From contig CM055100.1 in NCBI GenBank assembly GCA_029204225.1, positions 63,707,067-63,771,066 of the forward strand: a stretch of DNA of 64,000 nucleotides. Reading direction: 5' to 3'. The notes beneath the pieces are model-generated. The model had not been told where the DNA came from. It searched no databases and was given only the letters and a program-made list of their open reading frames with translations. The position numbers were made by a program, and so were the translations under genes. Below are positions 45,370-56,660 of this stretch, one piece after another. Numbering within the stretch: position 1 is the stretch's first letter; every line of letters starts with the position of its first letter. Source of the DNA: Diphasiastrum complanatum. Taxonomy: Eukaryota > Streptophyta > Lycopodiopsida > Lycopodiales > Lycopodiaceae.

Positions 45370-48300
45370 ATGGCATCTATAAATGCATATCTTTTGGATA
45401 CTAATGAAAGGCTCAACAAAACTAACTATTCCATATGGAAAGTTAGAATGGAATCTATCATGATCATGCAAGATCTGATGGAAATTGTAAATGGTAAGGA
45501 GGGTGAACCTATTCATCCTCAAGAAAAAGCCAAATACATCAAGAGGTGCAATGTTGCACTACATTGCATAAAAATGAATGTTGCAAATGATCTCTTAAGA
45601 GAGGTAGGAGATTGCACTTCAGCTCAAGATGCTTGGGAGACTTTGCAAAAGGTCTATGAATCCAAGAACCAAACTAGAATGTTAGCTTTGAAGAATCAAA
45701 TCTATAGAAGCTATCAAAAGAAAGGAGAGAGTGCACATACTTTTGTCCTAAGAGTAAAGGAATTGAACAAAGAGCTAGCCTTTATAGGTGACCCTATCAA
45801 GGATGAAGAGCTTGTTCAACTCATATTGAATGGACTAAGCTTTGAATTTGACAATTTGGTTCAGGGATATGCAATTATGGGTAAGCTACCCATACTTGAA
45901 GAACTCCAAGGCACACTCATGGCCGAGGAATCAAGAAGGAGCCAAATGCAAGAGAGGATGGATAGGCTTTCCATCCAAGGTGAAGATGACCAAGCTCTCT
46001 TCACCAAAGGCAAAGGCAAGTCCAAAGGCAAAGGATCAACATTCAAGAAGTCTACAAAGCTTGAGGATCAAGAAGGACCCCCAAAGGCATCTCCATCAAC
46101 CACCAAAGTCAAGAAGGACAAATCAAAGGTGAAGTGCTACTATTGTAGCAAGATGGGGCATTATGCCTCGGAATGCTTCAAGAGGAAGCAAGATCAAAGC
46201 CAAGCCAACATGAGCAAAGAGGAGGAGGAGGAGAGTTCACATGAGGACTCTCTCATGATGTCCATATTTTCTTCAACAAGCTTCAAAGGAGAAGATCCTT
46301 GGTGGATTGACTCGGGTGCTAGTTCACACATGACTAGTAAAAGGGAGTTTTTCTCTTCTCTCTTATCTTATGATGGACCTATAAAGTCTATCTATACAGC
46401 AAATGATGAAGCTTGTAAGATTGAAGGAGTTGGTAGCATTCCCCTTTGCTTAGGATCTTCCAAAAAGATCAACATAGAAGGTGTTTTGTACATTCCTAAA
46501 ATAACAAAGAATCTACTAAGTGTTGGCCAAATGGTAGACAATGGTTTCAATCTTGACTTTGCTTCAAATGAATGTTTCATCAAGAAGAAGGGTAAGATAG
46601 TGGCTAAGGGCACTAGACTTGGCAAACTTTATAAGTTGGATGCATTTTTGGATACTAATGTTGTCATGTTGGCCGAGAAGAGCAAGATATCTACCTTTAC
46701 TTTATGGCACAAAAGACTTGGACATGTCAACTCGGGTTCCATGGAGGCTATGATCAAGGAGGAGTATGCTTTAGGCCTACCAAGGTCTATTGGGAAGGAA
46801 GACAAGGTTTGTGAAGCTTGTGCCTTATCCAAGGCACATAAGAAGGTGTTTCCTAACTCCATCACAAAGTCATCTCATCCTCTTGAACTCATACACTCGG
46901 ATGTGCACATTGCTAGCACCAAATCTAATGGAGGTTCATCCATGTTGTTAACCTTCATTGATGACTACTCAAGATATTGTTGGGTGTTCTTACTTTCCTG
47001 CAAGTCTCAAGTATTTGATACTTTTGTAAAGTTCAAGTTGTTTGTGGAAAAGCATCATAATCATAGCATCAAGATTCTTATAAGTGACAATGGTGGAGAA
47101 TTCATCTCCAATGATTTCAAAGCCTTTTGTGAGGAGGAAGGGATCAAGAAAGAGACTTCTTGTCCTTACACTCCTCAACAAAATGGAGTTGCTGAAAGAA
47201 GGAATAGAACATTATGTGAATGTTCTAAGGCTTTAAGATTAGATGCTTGTTTGCCCAAATCCTTTTGGGGTGAGTCTCTTGTATGTGCAAACTACTTGAT
47301 GAATAGGGTGTCTTGCAAAGCAATTGAAGGCAAGACTCCTTATGAGATGTTGTATGGAAAGAAACCCAATCTTAATCACTTGAAAGTTTTTGGGTGTATA
47401 TGTTATGTGCATGTGCCATTGGAAACAAGAACCAAGGAGGATCCATCTTCCACAAGAGGGATCATGCTTGGATATGCAAGCTCAAGCAAGGGCTACAAAG
47501 TCTATCTCCCATCCTTGAACAAATTTGTTGTTTCAAGGGATGTCATCTTTGATGAACATCATATGCATATGCTTGAAGAAGGCTCAAGTGCTCCAACAAT
47601 CAAGAAGAAGATGGCCGAGGAGCAAGATCTTGGTTTTGAGGAGGAGCTCATGGAGGAGCAAGCACCAAACCCACCTATCACACCAAGGAGATCTTCAAGG
47701 GCAAAAGTGGAGCCATCAAGGCTCACATATCAAGGCAAAGGACAGCAAGTTGAGGGTATCTCATCCACTTCTTATGCTTTATCTAGTTTTGAAGAACCGT
47801 CTAACGTTGAAGATGCATTGAACTCCAAAGAATGGTATAAAGCTATGTTGGATGAGTATGATGTCTTGATTGAGAATGAAACTTGGTTGCTTGTTGAGAG
47901 ACCTCAAAGGAATGTAATAGGATTCAAGTGGGTCTTCAAGCTTAAGTTGAATGCAAATGGGAGTGTTAACAAACATAAAGCAAGATTAGTTGCAAAAGGT
48001 TATGCTCAAGAGAGAGGGATAGACTATGAGGAAACTTTTGCACCCGTGGCCAAGATGGTCACAATAAGACTAATCATTGCACTTGCATCACATTTTGGAT
48101 GGATTCTATGTCAAATGGATGTCTCTAATGCTTTCTTGAATGGTTTTTTGGAAGAGGATATCTATATGGAGCAGCCACAAGGGTTCATCAAGCATGGAAT
48201 GGAGAACAAAGTATGCCATCTCCAAAGAAGCATTTATGGCTTGAAGCAAGCCTCGAGATCTTGGAATTCAAGACTACATTGCTATCTTATTTCACTTTCT

Positions 48301-49338
48301 TTTGTTCAAAGTGAATATGATCCCACTCTTTACATTAAGTTTGATGATGTTGGTATTGTACTTTTACTCATTTATGTAGATGACATCATCATTACTGGAA
48401 ATAGTGTTGATGGTATTGAAAAAATCAAGATAGATCTATCCTTAGAGTTCAAGATGGTAGATCTAGGGTGTCTTCACTTCATCTTAGGCATAGAAGTACT
48501 TAGAGGGTCTGATTTTATCTTTATAAGTCAAGTAAACTATGCTCAAAGTCTTTTGAAGAAGTTTAAGATGGAAGTATGCAAAAGTGTTGACACACCAATG
48601 GAGCAAGATGTAAAAGTGCCAAATGAAGATGATGAAAGATCCTTCATGGACATCACTTTGTTTAGGAAACTTATAGGTTCCTTAATGTGGATCACTATAA
48701 CTAGACCAGATCTTAGCTTTAGTGTATGTAGGTTGAGCCAATCCATGCAAAAGCCATTGAATATCCATTGGAAAAAGGCTAAGAGGATTCTAAGATACAT
48801 CTCGGGTACATTGGATTTTGGGATTCTATATAGAGGAGATGTGATTAACCTTCATGCATTTAGTGATTCAGATTTTGCAGGGGAAAAGAGGGATAGGAAA
48901 TCAACAAGTGCCTATTCAACTTTCATAGGAGAAGGTGTGGTTTCATGGCTTTCAAAAAAGCAAGAAACTATATCTCTATCTTCAACCGAGGCCGAGTACA
49001 AAGCTTTGACAACCACTACAAAGGAGGTACTTTGGATCAAGAGATTATTGGTGGAACTAAAGATCATGGATTCAGAGGAGGCACCAATCATCTACAATGA
49101 CAATATATCAGCCCAACACCTTGCATCTAACCCAATCTTCCATGCAAGATCTAAGCACATTGAGATATGCCATCACTTTGTGAGAGAAATGGTGCAAGCC
49201 AAGGAGATTGCTTTGGAGCATGTTCCAAGCAATGAATGTGTAGCTGATCTACTTACTAAACCACTTCAAAAGACACCTTTTATGAAGTTCAGATCATCAC
49301 TTGGAGTGATTAGTAAAGCAATGATTGAACCAAGCTAG
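45370..49338 (+). CDS. Copia Gag-Pol polyprotein of element A (1322 aa)
   Basis: One uninterrupted frame. In order: gag UBN2 region (about 15-200; NYSIWKVRMES), zinc knuckle CYYCSKMGHYASEC (256-269), aspartic protease DSGA (D314), GAG_pre-integrase (LWHKRLGH about 445, CEACALSKAHKK), integrase core with D531/D532, D573 and E609 (35 residues between D573 and E609, the D,D35E pattern), RT with QMDVSNAFLNG and YVDD at 1002-1005, and RNase H with D1166, E1207 and D1244. Gag packages the RNA, protease cleaves the polyprotein, RT/RNase H copy it and integrase inserts it. Length is normal for plant copia, and no frameshift separates gag from pol. The ATG aligns with E and B gags and is the first in frame. 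I see no broken catalytic residue. Confidence 0.97.
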   Translation: MASINAYLLDTNERLNKTNYSIWKVRMESIMIMQDLMEIVNGKEGEPIHPQEKAKYIKRCNVALHCIKMNVANDLLREVGDCTSAQDAWETLQKVYESKNQTRMLALKNQIYRSYQKKGESAHTFVLRVKELNKELAFIGDPIKDEELVQLILNGLSFEFDNLVQGYAIMGKLPILEELQGTLMAEESRRSQMQERMDRLSIQGEDDQALFTKGKGKSKGKGSTFKKSTKLEDQEGPPKASPSTTKVKKDKSKVKCYYCSKMGHYASECFKRKQDQSQANMSKEEEEESSHEDSLMMSIFSSTSFKGEDPWWIDSGASSHMTSKREFFSSLLSYDGPIKSIYTANDEACKIEGVGSIPLCLGSSKKINIEGVLYIPKITKNLLSVGQMVDNGFNLDFASNECFIKKKGKIVAKGTRLGKLYKLDAFLDTNVVMLAEKSKISTFTLWHKRLGHVNSGSMEAMIKEEYALGLPRSIGKEDKVCEACALSKAHKKVFPNSITKSSHPLELIHSDVHIASTKSNGGSSMLLTFIDDYSRYCWVFLLSCKSQVFDTFVKFKLFVEKHHNHSIKILISDNGGEFISNDFKAFCEEEGIKKETSCPYTPQQNGVAERRNRTLCECSKALRLDACLPKSFWGESLVCANYLMNRVSCKAIEGKTPYEMLYGKKPNLNHLKVFGCICYVHVPLETRTKEDPSSTRGIMLGYASSSKGYKVYLPSLNKFVVSRDVIFDEHHMHMLEEGSSAPTIKKKMAEEQDLGFEEELMEEQAPNPPITPRRSSRAKVEPSRLTYQGKGQQVEGISSTSYALSSFEEPSNVEDALNSKEWYKAMLDEYDVLIENETWLLVERPQRNVIGFKWVFKLKLNANGSVNKHKARLVAKGYAQERGIDYEETFAPVAKMVTIRLIIALASHFGWILCQMDVSNAFLNGFLEEDIYMEQPQGFIKHGMENKVCHLQRSIYGLKQASRSWNSRLHCYLISLSFVQSEYDPTLYIKFDDVGIVLLLIYVDDIIITGNSVDGIEKIKIDLSLEFKMVDLGCLHFILGIEVLRGSDFIFISQVNYAQSLLKKFKMEVCKSVDTPMEQDVKVPNEDDERSFMDITLFRKLIGSLMWITITRPDLSFSVCRLSQSMQKPLNIHWKKAKRILRYISGTLDFGILYRGDVINLHAFSDSDFAGEKRDRKSTSAYSTFIGEGVVSWLSKKQETISLSSTEAEYKALTTTTKEVLWIKRLLVELKIMDSEEAPIIYNDNISAQHLASNPIFHARSKHIEICHHFVREMVQAKEIALEHVPSNECVADLLTKPLQKTPFMKFRSSLGVISKAMIEPS

Positions 49339-49352
49339 ATAGTGAGGAGGAG
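49339..49352 (+). other. A polypurine tract
   Basis: ATAGTGAGGAGGAG immediately before the 3' LTR, the expected plus-strand primer. Confidence 0.85.
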
Positions 49353-50034
49353 TGTTAAAAATTCACAATTCTAGCTTGACTAGTTTTGGTCATATGACTT
49401 GTAAATAGTTAGATGGTCATGATGTGGCTTGTCACACGTGCCAAATAGCATAGGATTCCATTCATAAGGATGTTCTCAAGTAGACCTAAGTGTTAGAACC
49501 TTTGGAATGAGTCCAAATTATGCTTAGATACAAGGGAGAAAAAATAGGAGCTATTTTTGGTAATTTTTGCATTGTTGAGGGATCTCCAAGATTCCAACCC
49601 TAACTTGGTAGGGATGAAAGATCCACCAAAATTAGCATTAGGGATAGGTTTAGGGCTACTCATACCTGCCCAAAACCGTGATGGATCATGTATATATAGG
49701 TGATGATATCTCACCAAAATCAATCAAGCAATTTCATGTTTTTTCTCTCATAATGGTGCAATTGCTCTCTATGTTCATAATTGTTTGAGTACTTGTGATT
49801 ACTAATGATTATAGGATTGAATGTAGGTCTGGTGTACAGTACTCAGACTGTGGGAGGCCGTACTTTCACACGTGTGAAGCCTTCTTCAAGGATTTGGGCC
49901 ATTTTGTGAGGTTCAAGCATAGATTTTTGATGGATTTTGATGGTTCAACTTGTGCTAATCTTATGAAATCATAATCTATTGTTTCCCTCATCATTTCAAG
50001 TGTTTTAGGATCCTTATTTGCTGTAATTTTTACA
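49353..50034 (+). repeat. A 3' LTR
   Basis: 682 bp. Differs from the 5' copy by T to G (GGTCTGGTG) and A to T (CCATTTTG) only. CACACGTGTG at 49867-49876. Confidence 0.97.
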
Positions 50035-50039
50035 CATCC

Positions 50040-50733
50040 TCTTCTTTGGCCTCCTTTGGATGCTTCTTCTTTCCATTGGTCTTCCTTTTGCCCTTGAATG
50101 AGAAATTGGCTTTCTCATCACCATCCTGCAAAGACAAGGAACTCATCCTAGATTTTGCATGGAGCATCCTACACTCTTCAACCACTAATACACTGTGAAG
50201 TTTTTCTATAGTTGGCAAAGTGTCTTGGATGGCAAAACTTTGGACCAAATTTGCAAAGTCATCTCCTGGACCATTAAGGACGATTTGTACAAGCTCTCCA
50301 TCATGAATCTTCCCTCCAATGGAAGCCAACTCCCTATTTAGAGACTTGATTTTGAGTACATAATCCTATGCACTCTCCTCACTTATCCTCATGCTTTGCA
50401 AAATCTGATTTCTAAGCATAAGAACTCTAGTAGTGTTGCTAGATTCATAGATTGATTTTAAAGACTCCCAAGCTCTTTAGCACTAGTACATGTTGATACT
50501 TATCTCAACAAATCATTGCTCACATTCATCTTCACACAATGAAGTGCAAGCCTAGATCTCTTCTTGTATCTAGCTAACTCCTGTGCACCTAGAGGTTCAT
50601 CTTCATCTTCAATCAAGAACTCCTGAAGGTCTTGGAGCACCAAGAGTGACTCCATCCTAACCTTTCAAATATCATAATTTGTAGAATTCAATCTCTCACT
50701 AGCTTCTAGAAGGTATGCTCTAGCAGATCTCAT
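50040..50733 (-). pseudogene. B gag N-terminal part
   Basis: The ATG at 50733 begins MRSARAYLLEASERLNST, NYDI, then a TGA where A and E have Trp. UBN2-type gag follows (SRLALHCVKMNVSND, then a stop), plus DGELVQIVLNGPGDDF at 50329-50040 and Lys-rich KGKRKTNGKKKH up to the A insertion. The zinc knuckle lies across the A insertion, near 43830. Several stops: not translatable as a whole. Confidence 0.8.
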
Positions 50734-51277
50734 CTTACTAGTGACTTCTACAAACAAGAAATAGATTTGATTGAATTGAAACTCACAAAGGTCTCACACT
50801 TGCAGTGTTTCACTCAAATTTGATTTCTAATCCAACAAATGGACTTATAATCACAGTTCTATCACTCCCTCACAAAGCTAGAATGAACTTAATCTCTTTC
50901 TTCTTGGTGTACTTTCAAGACCTATTTTTAACCTTAATAGGACTTGAATTTAGCCTAGATTAATTAGATTCCATGAAAAAAATTCAAATCTAATCAATGG
51001 CAAATGATCTTGGTGGATTATCCTATGATCTCCACCAAAAATTACACCAACAACTCACAAATTGAATTTTTTTGGATCAAATGAATACCATGCATTAAAT
51101 GCAGGTTTAGAAGTGCCCACACATGTAGATAGTACGGATTTGGACCCCTACCAAGTTTGGGATCAAATCTCCTCACCAAAATCAACATTCTAGCTTGCCC
51201 TCTCAATACTAGTTTTTAGCACCAAAACTTGCTAAAAATGGATTTACATTAGATCAATGGCTTATACTCTTGTACTT
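50734..51277 (-). other. B untranslated leader
   Basis: Non-coding leader between primer site and gag ATG, similar in length to that of E. Confidence 0.6.
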
Positions 51278-51290
51278 GGCTCTGATACCA
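51278..51290 (-). other. B primer-binding site
   Basis: Plus strand GGCTCTGATACCA, reverse complement of TGGTATCAGAGCC, adjoining the LTR. Confidence 0.92.
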
Positions 51291-51988
51291 TGTGAAAGTA
51301 CTATACTTTAGGACCATAAATGGATCTACAAAAGATCCACAAGAGTGATTGGATGCTTGCTTAACAATCTACCAAAAAACTAGTCATCAAAAAGTTGATC
51401 TAGATTGGCAATTTGACAAACAACAAGCATTAACAATCAAAAGCATTGATCAACATTGTAATCCAAGCCCACACATGTGTACTACAGGCTGTATATGGCC
51501 TTCAACCTGAGAAACAAGTAGAAATTGATTTGGTTGCATTTGGATCACAAAAACTCAATGTACATAGTGAACTAGCTTGAGATTGCCAATGAGCTCCAAT
51601 AATCTTCTATCTTCTCACTATGGGAGCTTGGAATACATAGCAAATTTGACTTCCTTCTTGAAGTTAGGTGGATTTCCAGCATGTAATAAGGAAGCTAACT
51701 CACCTTGACCTAAAATGAAACCCTAGTCTATTTCCTAGAGTCATGCTTGGTAGATAGCTAGTTGGTCAAATTTTCCCCCTTAAATCTAGGATTTAGGTCC
51801 TATAAACTAGGAATCACTACCAAAATGACATGACCAACCCTATGGACTTGACCTAGCCTACATTAGGAGTGGGTTTCCATGTGGCATCTTGGCCTTACAT
51901 GTGTGGAATCCAATTATACACAATATTTATAATGTTCTACATGGTTTTTGATCAAGCTAGATTTGCCAATTTTTGGCAATTCTTCACA
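51291..51988 (-). repeat. B 5' LTR
   Basis: 698 bp, paired with 41505-42206; ends TGTGAA/TTCACA. Confidence 0.92.
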
Positions 51989-52383
51989 CTATGTACTAAT
52001 AAAACAATATTTGCCTTGATTGAATTTGCATGCAAAAATAATATGCGGATTTAAGATACAACTTAAGATAGTTTTCAACAAGTAGAAACTATTGATCAAA
52101 AATGAATTTATAATTTTGAATCTAAATCAGTATACATTTCTTGCTGTCTCATCTCGATGTTGTTTCTCTTATTGAATGAGTATGAGAGTCTCTTCATTTT
52201 GAGTTGGTTACAATGAGTAGTGCACATGTATTTATATTGCTACAAGACAGGTCTTTTGGCCTTTTAATTACAGGTCTTTTGTACTTTTAATTCTATAACA
52301 GTAGATCTAACTGTTTACGACGGTTGATATTCAAAATAGACGTTCTATTTTTAGGGTTGAATAATTTCTGTTTGCGAATTTTT
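51989..52383 (+). other. Flank right of B; end of I uncertain
   Basis: The first 60 bp may continue the RNase H linker of I, weakly (IGSVSMY spans the join). The rest is LTR-like AT-rich sequence without a gene. I's 3' LTR could not be placed. Confidence 0.35.
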
Positions 52384-52572
52384 TGCAACAGCCCATCTCT
52401 TCGTTACAGCTTCATGTTTTGCGAATTGTTCGCGACACTTGTCTCTTCGCGACATTTTTGTCTTTCGCAAATTGTTCACGACAGATGACAACTTTGAGCT
52501 TGAGAAAGAATCCAGAATATTTCACGAATTGTTCGCGACATCTGAGGTTTGAACTAGAAACATAATATTTCA
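52384..52572. repeat. Dispersed repeat, copy 1
   Basis: Matches 56193-56390 in the same orientation (CATCTCTTCGTTACAGCTT, GCGAATTGTT, CACGACA, CATCTGAG). The TTCGCGA motifs are typical of the P/Q LTR family. Confidence 0.7.
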
Positions 52573-54609
52573 GGTATCATGGGAGTATGCACACCTTTGC
52601 ATTCGAGCATGTTGAAGTCTTCAATGATCTTTTGAGTGTACTTTTGTTGGTGAAGATACAACTTAACACCTTCAAAGTCTCTTCGAATCTGCAAGCCTAG
52701 ATAGATTTTTGCTTCTCCTAGGTCAGCGATCTCAAATATTTCAGAAATGTCTCTTTTGACATTTGAAATTAACTTATCTCTTCTTGAGAAGATAAGCATG
52801 CCATCAACATAGATAGCTAGAATGATTATTTCATTTTGGACATGCTTGATATAGACATTTGATTCAACAAATAGAGGTTTGAAGCCTAAGGAACGTAGTG
52901 CTTCGTCCTTCTTTCTATACCATTGTCTGGTTGCTTGTTTCAGACCATAAATGCTTTTATTCATGTGACATCCGTATTTTGGATATTCTTGGCTTATAAA
53001 ACCAAGTGGTTGGTCCATGAATAAGTCTTCTTCCAATTCTGCGTACAAGAAAACAGTCTTCTCATCCACAATATGGATTTTCAGATCATGAGCCACTGCA
53101 TACACGAATAACAAGTGAATTTGATGTATGTTTGAATACGGGTGAGAAAGTATCACTGTAGTCGATCCCATACTTATGTGAAAATCCTTTAGCAACTAAC
53201 CTTGCTTTGTACCTGATGTTCTCTCCATCAGGACCTATTTTGATCTTGTAGATCCACTTGCATTTGACTAGTTTTTTGCCATCAGGTATAGGTGCAAGTG
53301 TCCATACATTGTTCTTGTACATGGATGACATTTTGTCCTCCATTGCTTGAATCCAGCGATCTTTATCTGGTCCATCAATAGCTTTCTCAAATGTTTGAGG
53401 TTCGTCAAAGAAACCACAAAATTCGATGGCTATATTAAAAACATCTTGACCATACCTTTTTGGTGGTTTGCATTGTCTATCAGATCTTTTCAGAGGTGGT
53501 TTCGAGTTTGATTCTACAAGTTTTGAGTTCGCACGATAATATGACGAGTGTAACTCAAATCCTACCAAAAAATCTTGTTCTATTTTTTCATCGAGTTTCT
53601 TTCTCAGCTTGTCTGGTATGTGCATGTATACTGTGCATCCAAATGTCCGAACATGTGCAAGATTTGGCTTTGACTTCCACCATATCTCATGAGGAGTTTT
53701 TTCTGATATTCGAGATTTCAGAATACGATTCTGAAGATAACTCGATGTAGCCACACTTCTGTCCACAACTGTTTTGGTGCTTTCACATGAGCCATCATAC
53801 ACCTACCAGCTTCCATAAGTATACAATTCCTTCGTTCAGCTATTCCATTGTGCTGAGGTGTGTATGATGCAGTCTTCGTATGCATAATACCTCAATCAGT
53901 ACAGTAAGCTTTGAATTTGTTATAAATGTACTCACCTCCACGATATGTGCGAATCTGCTTCAACTTATTGCATGTTTGCCTCTCAACCCAATTTGTATAT
54001 TCAACGAATTTCTCGAAAGCTTCAGATTTTGTTCGTATAAAGTATACCACTATGAACTTGCTTAAGTCATCAATAAACGTAATGAAGTATTTTGCATCAC
54101 TTAACGACAATACTCCTAATGGTCCACAAATATCTGAATGCACAATTTCAAGTACCTTACTTGTTTTATAAACATCCTTACTAAAAGGTGTTCTAGTCAT
54201 CTTGCCTTTAAGACATGATTCACAGGTATTTCAAATATCTCTACTTTTGATTTCAACTCCTTTAATTCTATGACTTTTGTTGGCTTGGTACAAGGCTTCC
54301 ATGTTCATGTGACATAGTCTCTTGTGCCACAGAATATCTGTCGATTCTTGAGTTTGATTCGCTTGTTCGATTCAAGTTTGAATTTTCAAGTGATACAAAT
54401 TTCCTTCTCTATTGTCTCTAGCAACTAGGTTATCAGAATATTTCTCGAATAGTTTACAAGAGTTCTTTGTGAAGGTTATTGATATGTCTGTATCGACCAT
54501 CTTAGCTACAGATAGAAGATCTTCGTCAAGAGTAGGGACATAGAGAACTTCCTCCAGTTTCTTGTCACCCTGATTTGTATCTAGCCATAATACACTAGTT
54601 CCATCAACT
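52573..54609 (-). pseudogene. Ty1/copia element Q: protease end, integrase, RT
   Basis: 54683-54372 reads from LTR sequence straight into the protease C-terminal region (KLEEVLYVPTLDEDLLSV), so gag and the protease active site are deleted. Integrase at 54200-53892 (KVLEIVHSDICGP, ITFIDDLSKF) is damaged afterwards. The C-terminal integrase and linker are at 53802-53086 (KTPHEIWWKSKPN, VRTFGCTVYMHIP). RT at 53195-52554 has KTVFLYAELEEDLFM, YGLKQATRQWY, and AIYVDGML where YVDD is expected, so a catalytic Asp is Gly. RNase H is lost. Same family as P. Confidence 0.82.
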
Positions 54610-55392
54610 GAAGCAAAAAATTGAATGCAAATATCAATTAGGCTCTGTAACGAAATGAAACGAAACAAAACAAAAATAGACAAAACGAAACAAAGCGAAA
54701 CAAAACTTGAACGAGCTCTGATATTGACATTGCTGAAGCAAAATCAAATTAATTGTGAACAAAATCAATTTGGATGGATTTTAGATATGATTGTTGGTCA
54801 TTGCCTACTATATCATTCCTATAATCCTCCAAAAAGTAGACAGACACTGCTGATCTACGTTATAGATTGATACAGCATTCAACAAAACTGAACCAGCGTG
54901 CGGGATTGATAAAACAAGTGAATGAGATACACAAGCAATAGCAAACAGTAATTCATTCAAGATCAGACAAAAATTGAGAGTGATATGTGCGTAATAGCTA
55001 TAGTATCATCTATTGATCCTCTTGATTTTGAGCATTGTATGACAGACCCACACAACGCATTGACGTGAGAGAAAATAGTGTTCTCTCACGAGTAGCATCT
55101 CGCTTACTAGCAGACTTCATGGATCTCTGTAGATCCTGCTTACAAAATTGTCTCGCTCACAGGCGAACTTCTATTCTGTATATTTTCTATCAGCTACTGT
55201 ATGTATTTTATACATCTAGTAATTGCATACATTCAGAGTAGCATATCTGATCAGATATACTAAACAATCTATAACTAATCATGGACTACAAGAGTGGTGG
55301 ATTAGACACGTCCTAATGCTCTTTCACTGATGTCATCATATCAGATCAAAGTTTTTGTACTTCATGGTACTTGTATGATCTTCCTGATCCTT
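54610..55392 (-). repeat. Q LTR (5' side), truncated
   Basis: Reverse complement of about 22010-22830 in the P LTR. No primer site of good quality lies between it and the protease. The outer end joins R RT sequence. Confidence 0.65.
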
Positions 55393-56192
55393 TGGAGAGA
55401 GGTTGATCCATGTAGACTTCTTCATCTAGCTCACCATGCAAGAACGCTGTCTTTTCATGTGAATCTTGAGATCATAAGCAGCTGCATATGCAAACAATAA
55501 ATGTAGGGACGAATGTTTCATGACAGGAGAGAAGGTCTCAACATAGTCAATACCATATCTCTGAGAAAATCCCTTTGCTACAAGTCTTGCTTTATACTTA
55601 GAAATATCTCCATTCGGTCCATACTTCAGCTTGTGTACCCACTTGCATTTTACAGTCTTTTGTTTATATGGTAATGGCTGCAACTTCCATACATGATTCT
55701 TCCTCATGGATTCCATCTCCTCATTCATGGCTTGGATCCATTTTTCCTTCTATGGACATTCAATTGGTTCCTCGAATGTTTGTGGTTCTCCACTGAATAT
55801 ACAAAACTCTTCTGATGTAGAAGCTGAACTGCCTGGCACAAATCTTGTTGGTGATCTTTGTTCTCTTGTCGATCTTCTAGGAGATCCTTCTGGGACTGCA
55901 ATACTCTTGCCTTTATCTGATCTGCTAGGTCCTAAACCATTTCGGTTTACAGGTATTGTAGCAGTAGGCTGGCTTGCGAATCTTTCTTCATCTGATTCGT
56001 CACTCGAATGAGGTGCGACTCGAACATCTTTGTCTGAGTGTTCATCCTCTGCTCCCTCTGTCACAGTCGGTAGATCATAGTACTATCTTCCAAGGACTTC
56101 ATAACTAATAGGATCATCGTTGGCCATCGTTCTGCTCTCATCGAATTTGATATCTCTGATTGTCTTCACTATGTTTGTCTCCAGCATATAGT
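55393..56192 (-). pseudogene. Ty1/copia fragment R: integrase tail and RT start
   Basis: Minus strand: integrase C-terminal end (ETNIVKTIRDIKFDES), an acidic/Ser-rich linker (56064-55750; PRRSTREQRSPTRF), then RT (55728-55426; [43 protein letters not shown]), ending near 55393 within [15 protein letters not shown]-type sequence. The RT catalytic box is absent. One stop at the linker/RT join and a frame slip near the end. Confidence 0.8.
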
Positions 56193-56400
56193 CCATCTCT
56201 TCGTTACAGCTTTGTGTTTTGCGAATTGTTTGCGACACTTGTCTCTTCATGACATTTTCGCCTTTCATGAATTGTTCACGACAAATGACAAATTTGAGCT
56301 TCAAGAAGAATCCAGAATATTTCGTGAATTTTTTGCAACAATTTTGGGACATCTGAGATTTGAACTAGAAACAAGAATATTTCACGACAAGATTCTATTC
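56193..56400. repeat. Dispersed repeat, copy 2
   Basis: Second copy of the 52384-52572 sequence, here joined to the integrase tail of R. Confidence 0.7.
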
Positions 56401-56660
56401 GTGAATCTTTTGAGCTTCACCAAATAAACCACGAGCTTCTACAAGAAACTGTTTTGCGAATCTTTCGAGTATCGAGCAAGATATCACGAATCCTTCAAGG
56501 TTGATCACGAATAGAAATATTTCGAGTTTGCATTCATTTCTCATCCTTTCTCAAGTAAACTACGCACTTTGTTAGTAGAATCGAGATCTACCTGATCAGG
56601 TGTTCTACACTAGGGTTCAAACTGTCGAAGGACATGAGCAACAACTAAAGAAGAGAAGAA
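56401..56660. other. LTR-like sequence without genes
   Basis: CGAATCTTTCGAG / CACGAATC-rich sequence similar in style to P/Q LTRs. No coding feature. Confidence 0.35.

Larger units (their letters stand above)
43872..50039 (+). mobile_element. Intact Ty1/copia retrotransposon A
   Basis: Complete element of 6158 bp (43877-50034) with duplication CATCC at 43872-43876 and 50035-50039. The empty site is preserved in the related fragment C near 61710-61725. LTRs of 682 bp each differ at two positions by my reading. Primer site, uninterrupted gag-pol ORF and polypurine tract are all present. Best candidate in the window for recent and possibly current activity. Confidence 0.97.
41500..51993 (-). 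mobile_element. Copia element B, non-autonomous, with target duplication
   Basis: CTATG flanks at 41500-41504 and 51989-51993. Two LTRs of about 700 bp with TGTGAA...TTCACA ends, primer site, gag, protease, an unusual internal segment, integrase C-terminus and a scrap of the RT/RNase H boundary. Split by A at 43876/50035. The LTRs differ at roughly 27 sites by eye (about 4%), so B is much older than A. Confidence 0.92.

Noticed and set aside
49493-49723. Identical 76-codon frames in both A LTRs (also 44017-44247)
   Set aside because: Antisense frames in the LTR, identical only because the LTRs are; no known protein.
54715-54735. Possible degenerate primer site (GCTCTGATATTGAC) in Q
   Set aside because: It lies within sequence that aligns to the P LTR interior, not at an LTR edge.
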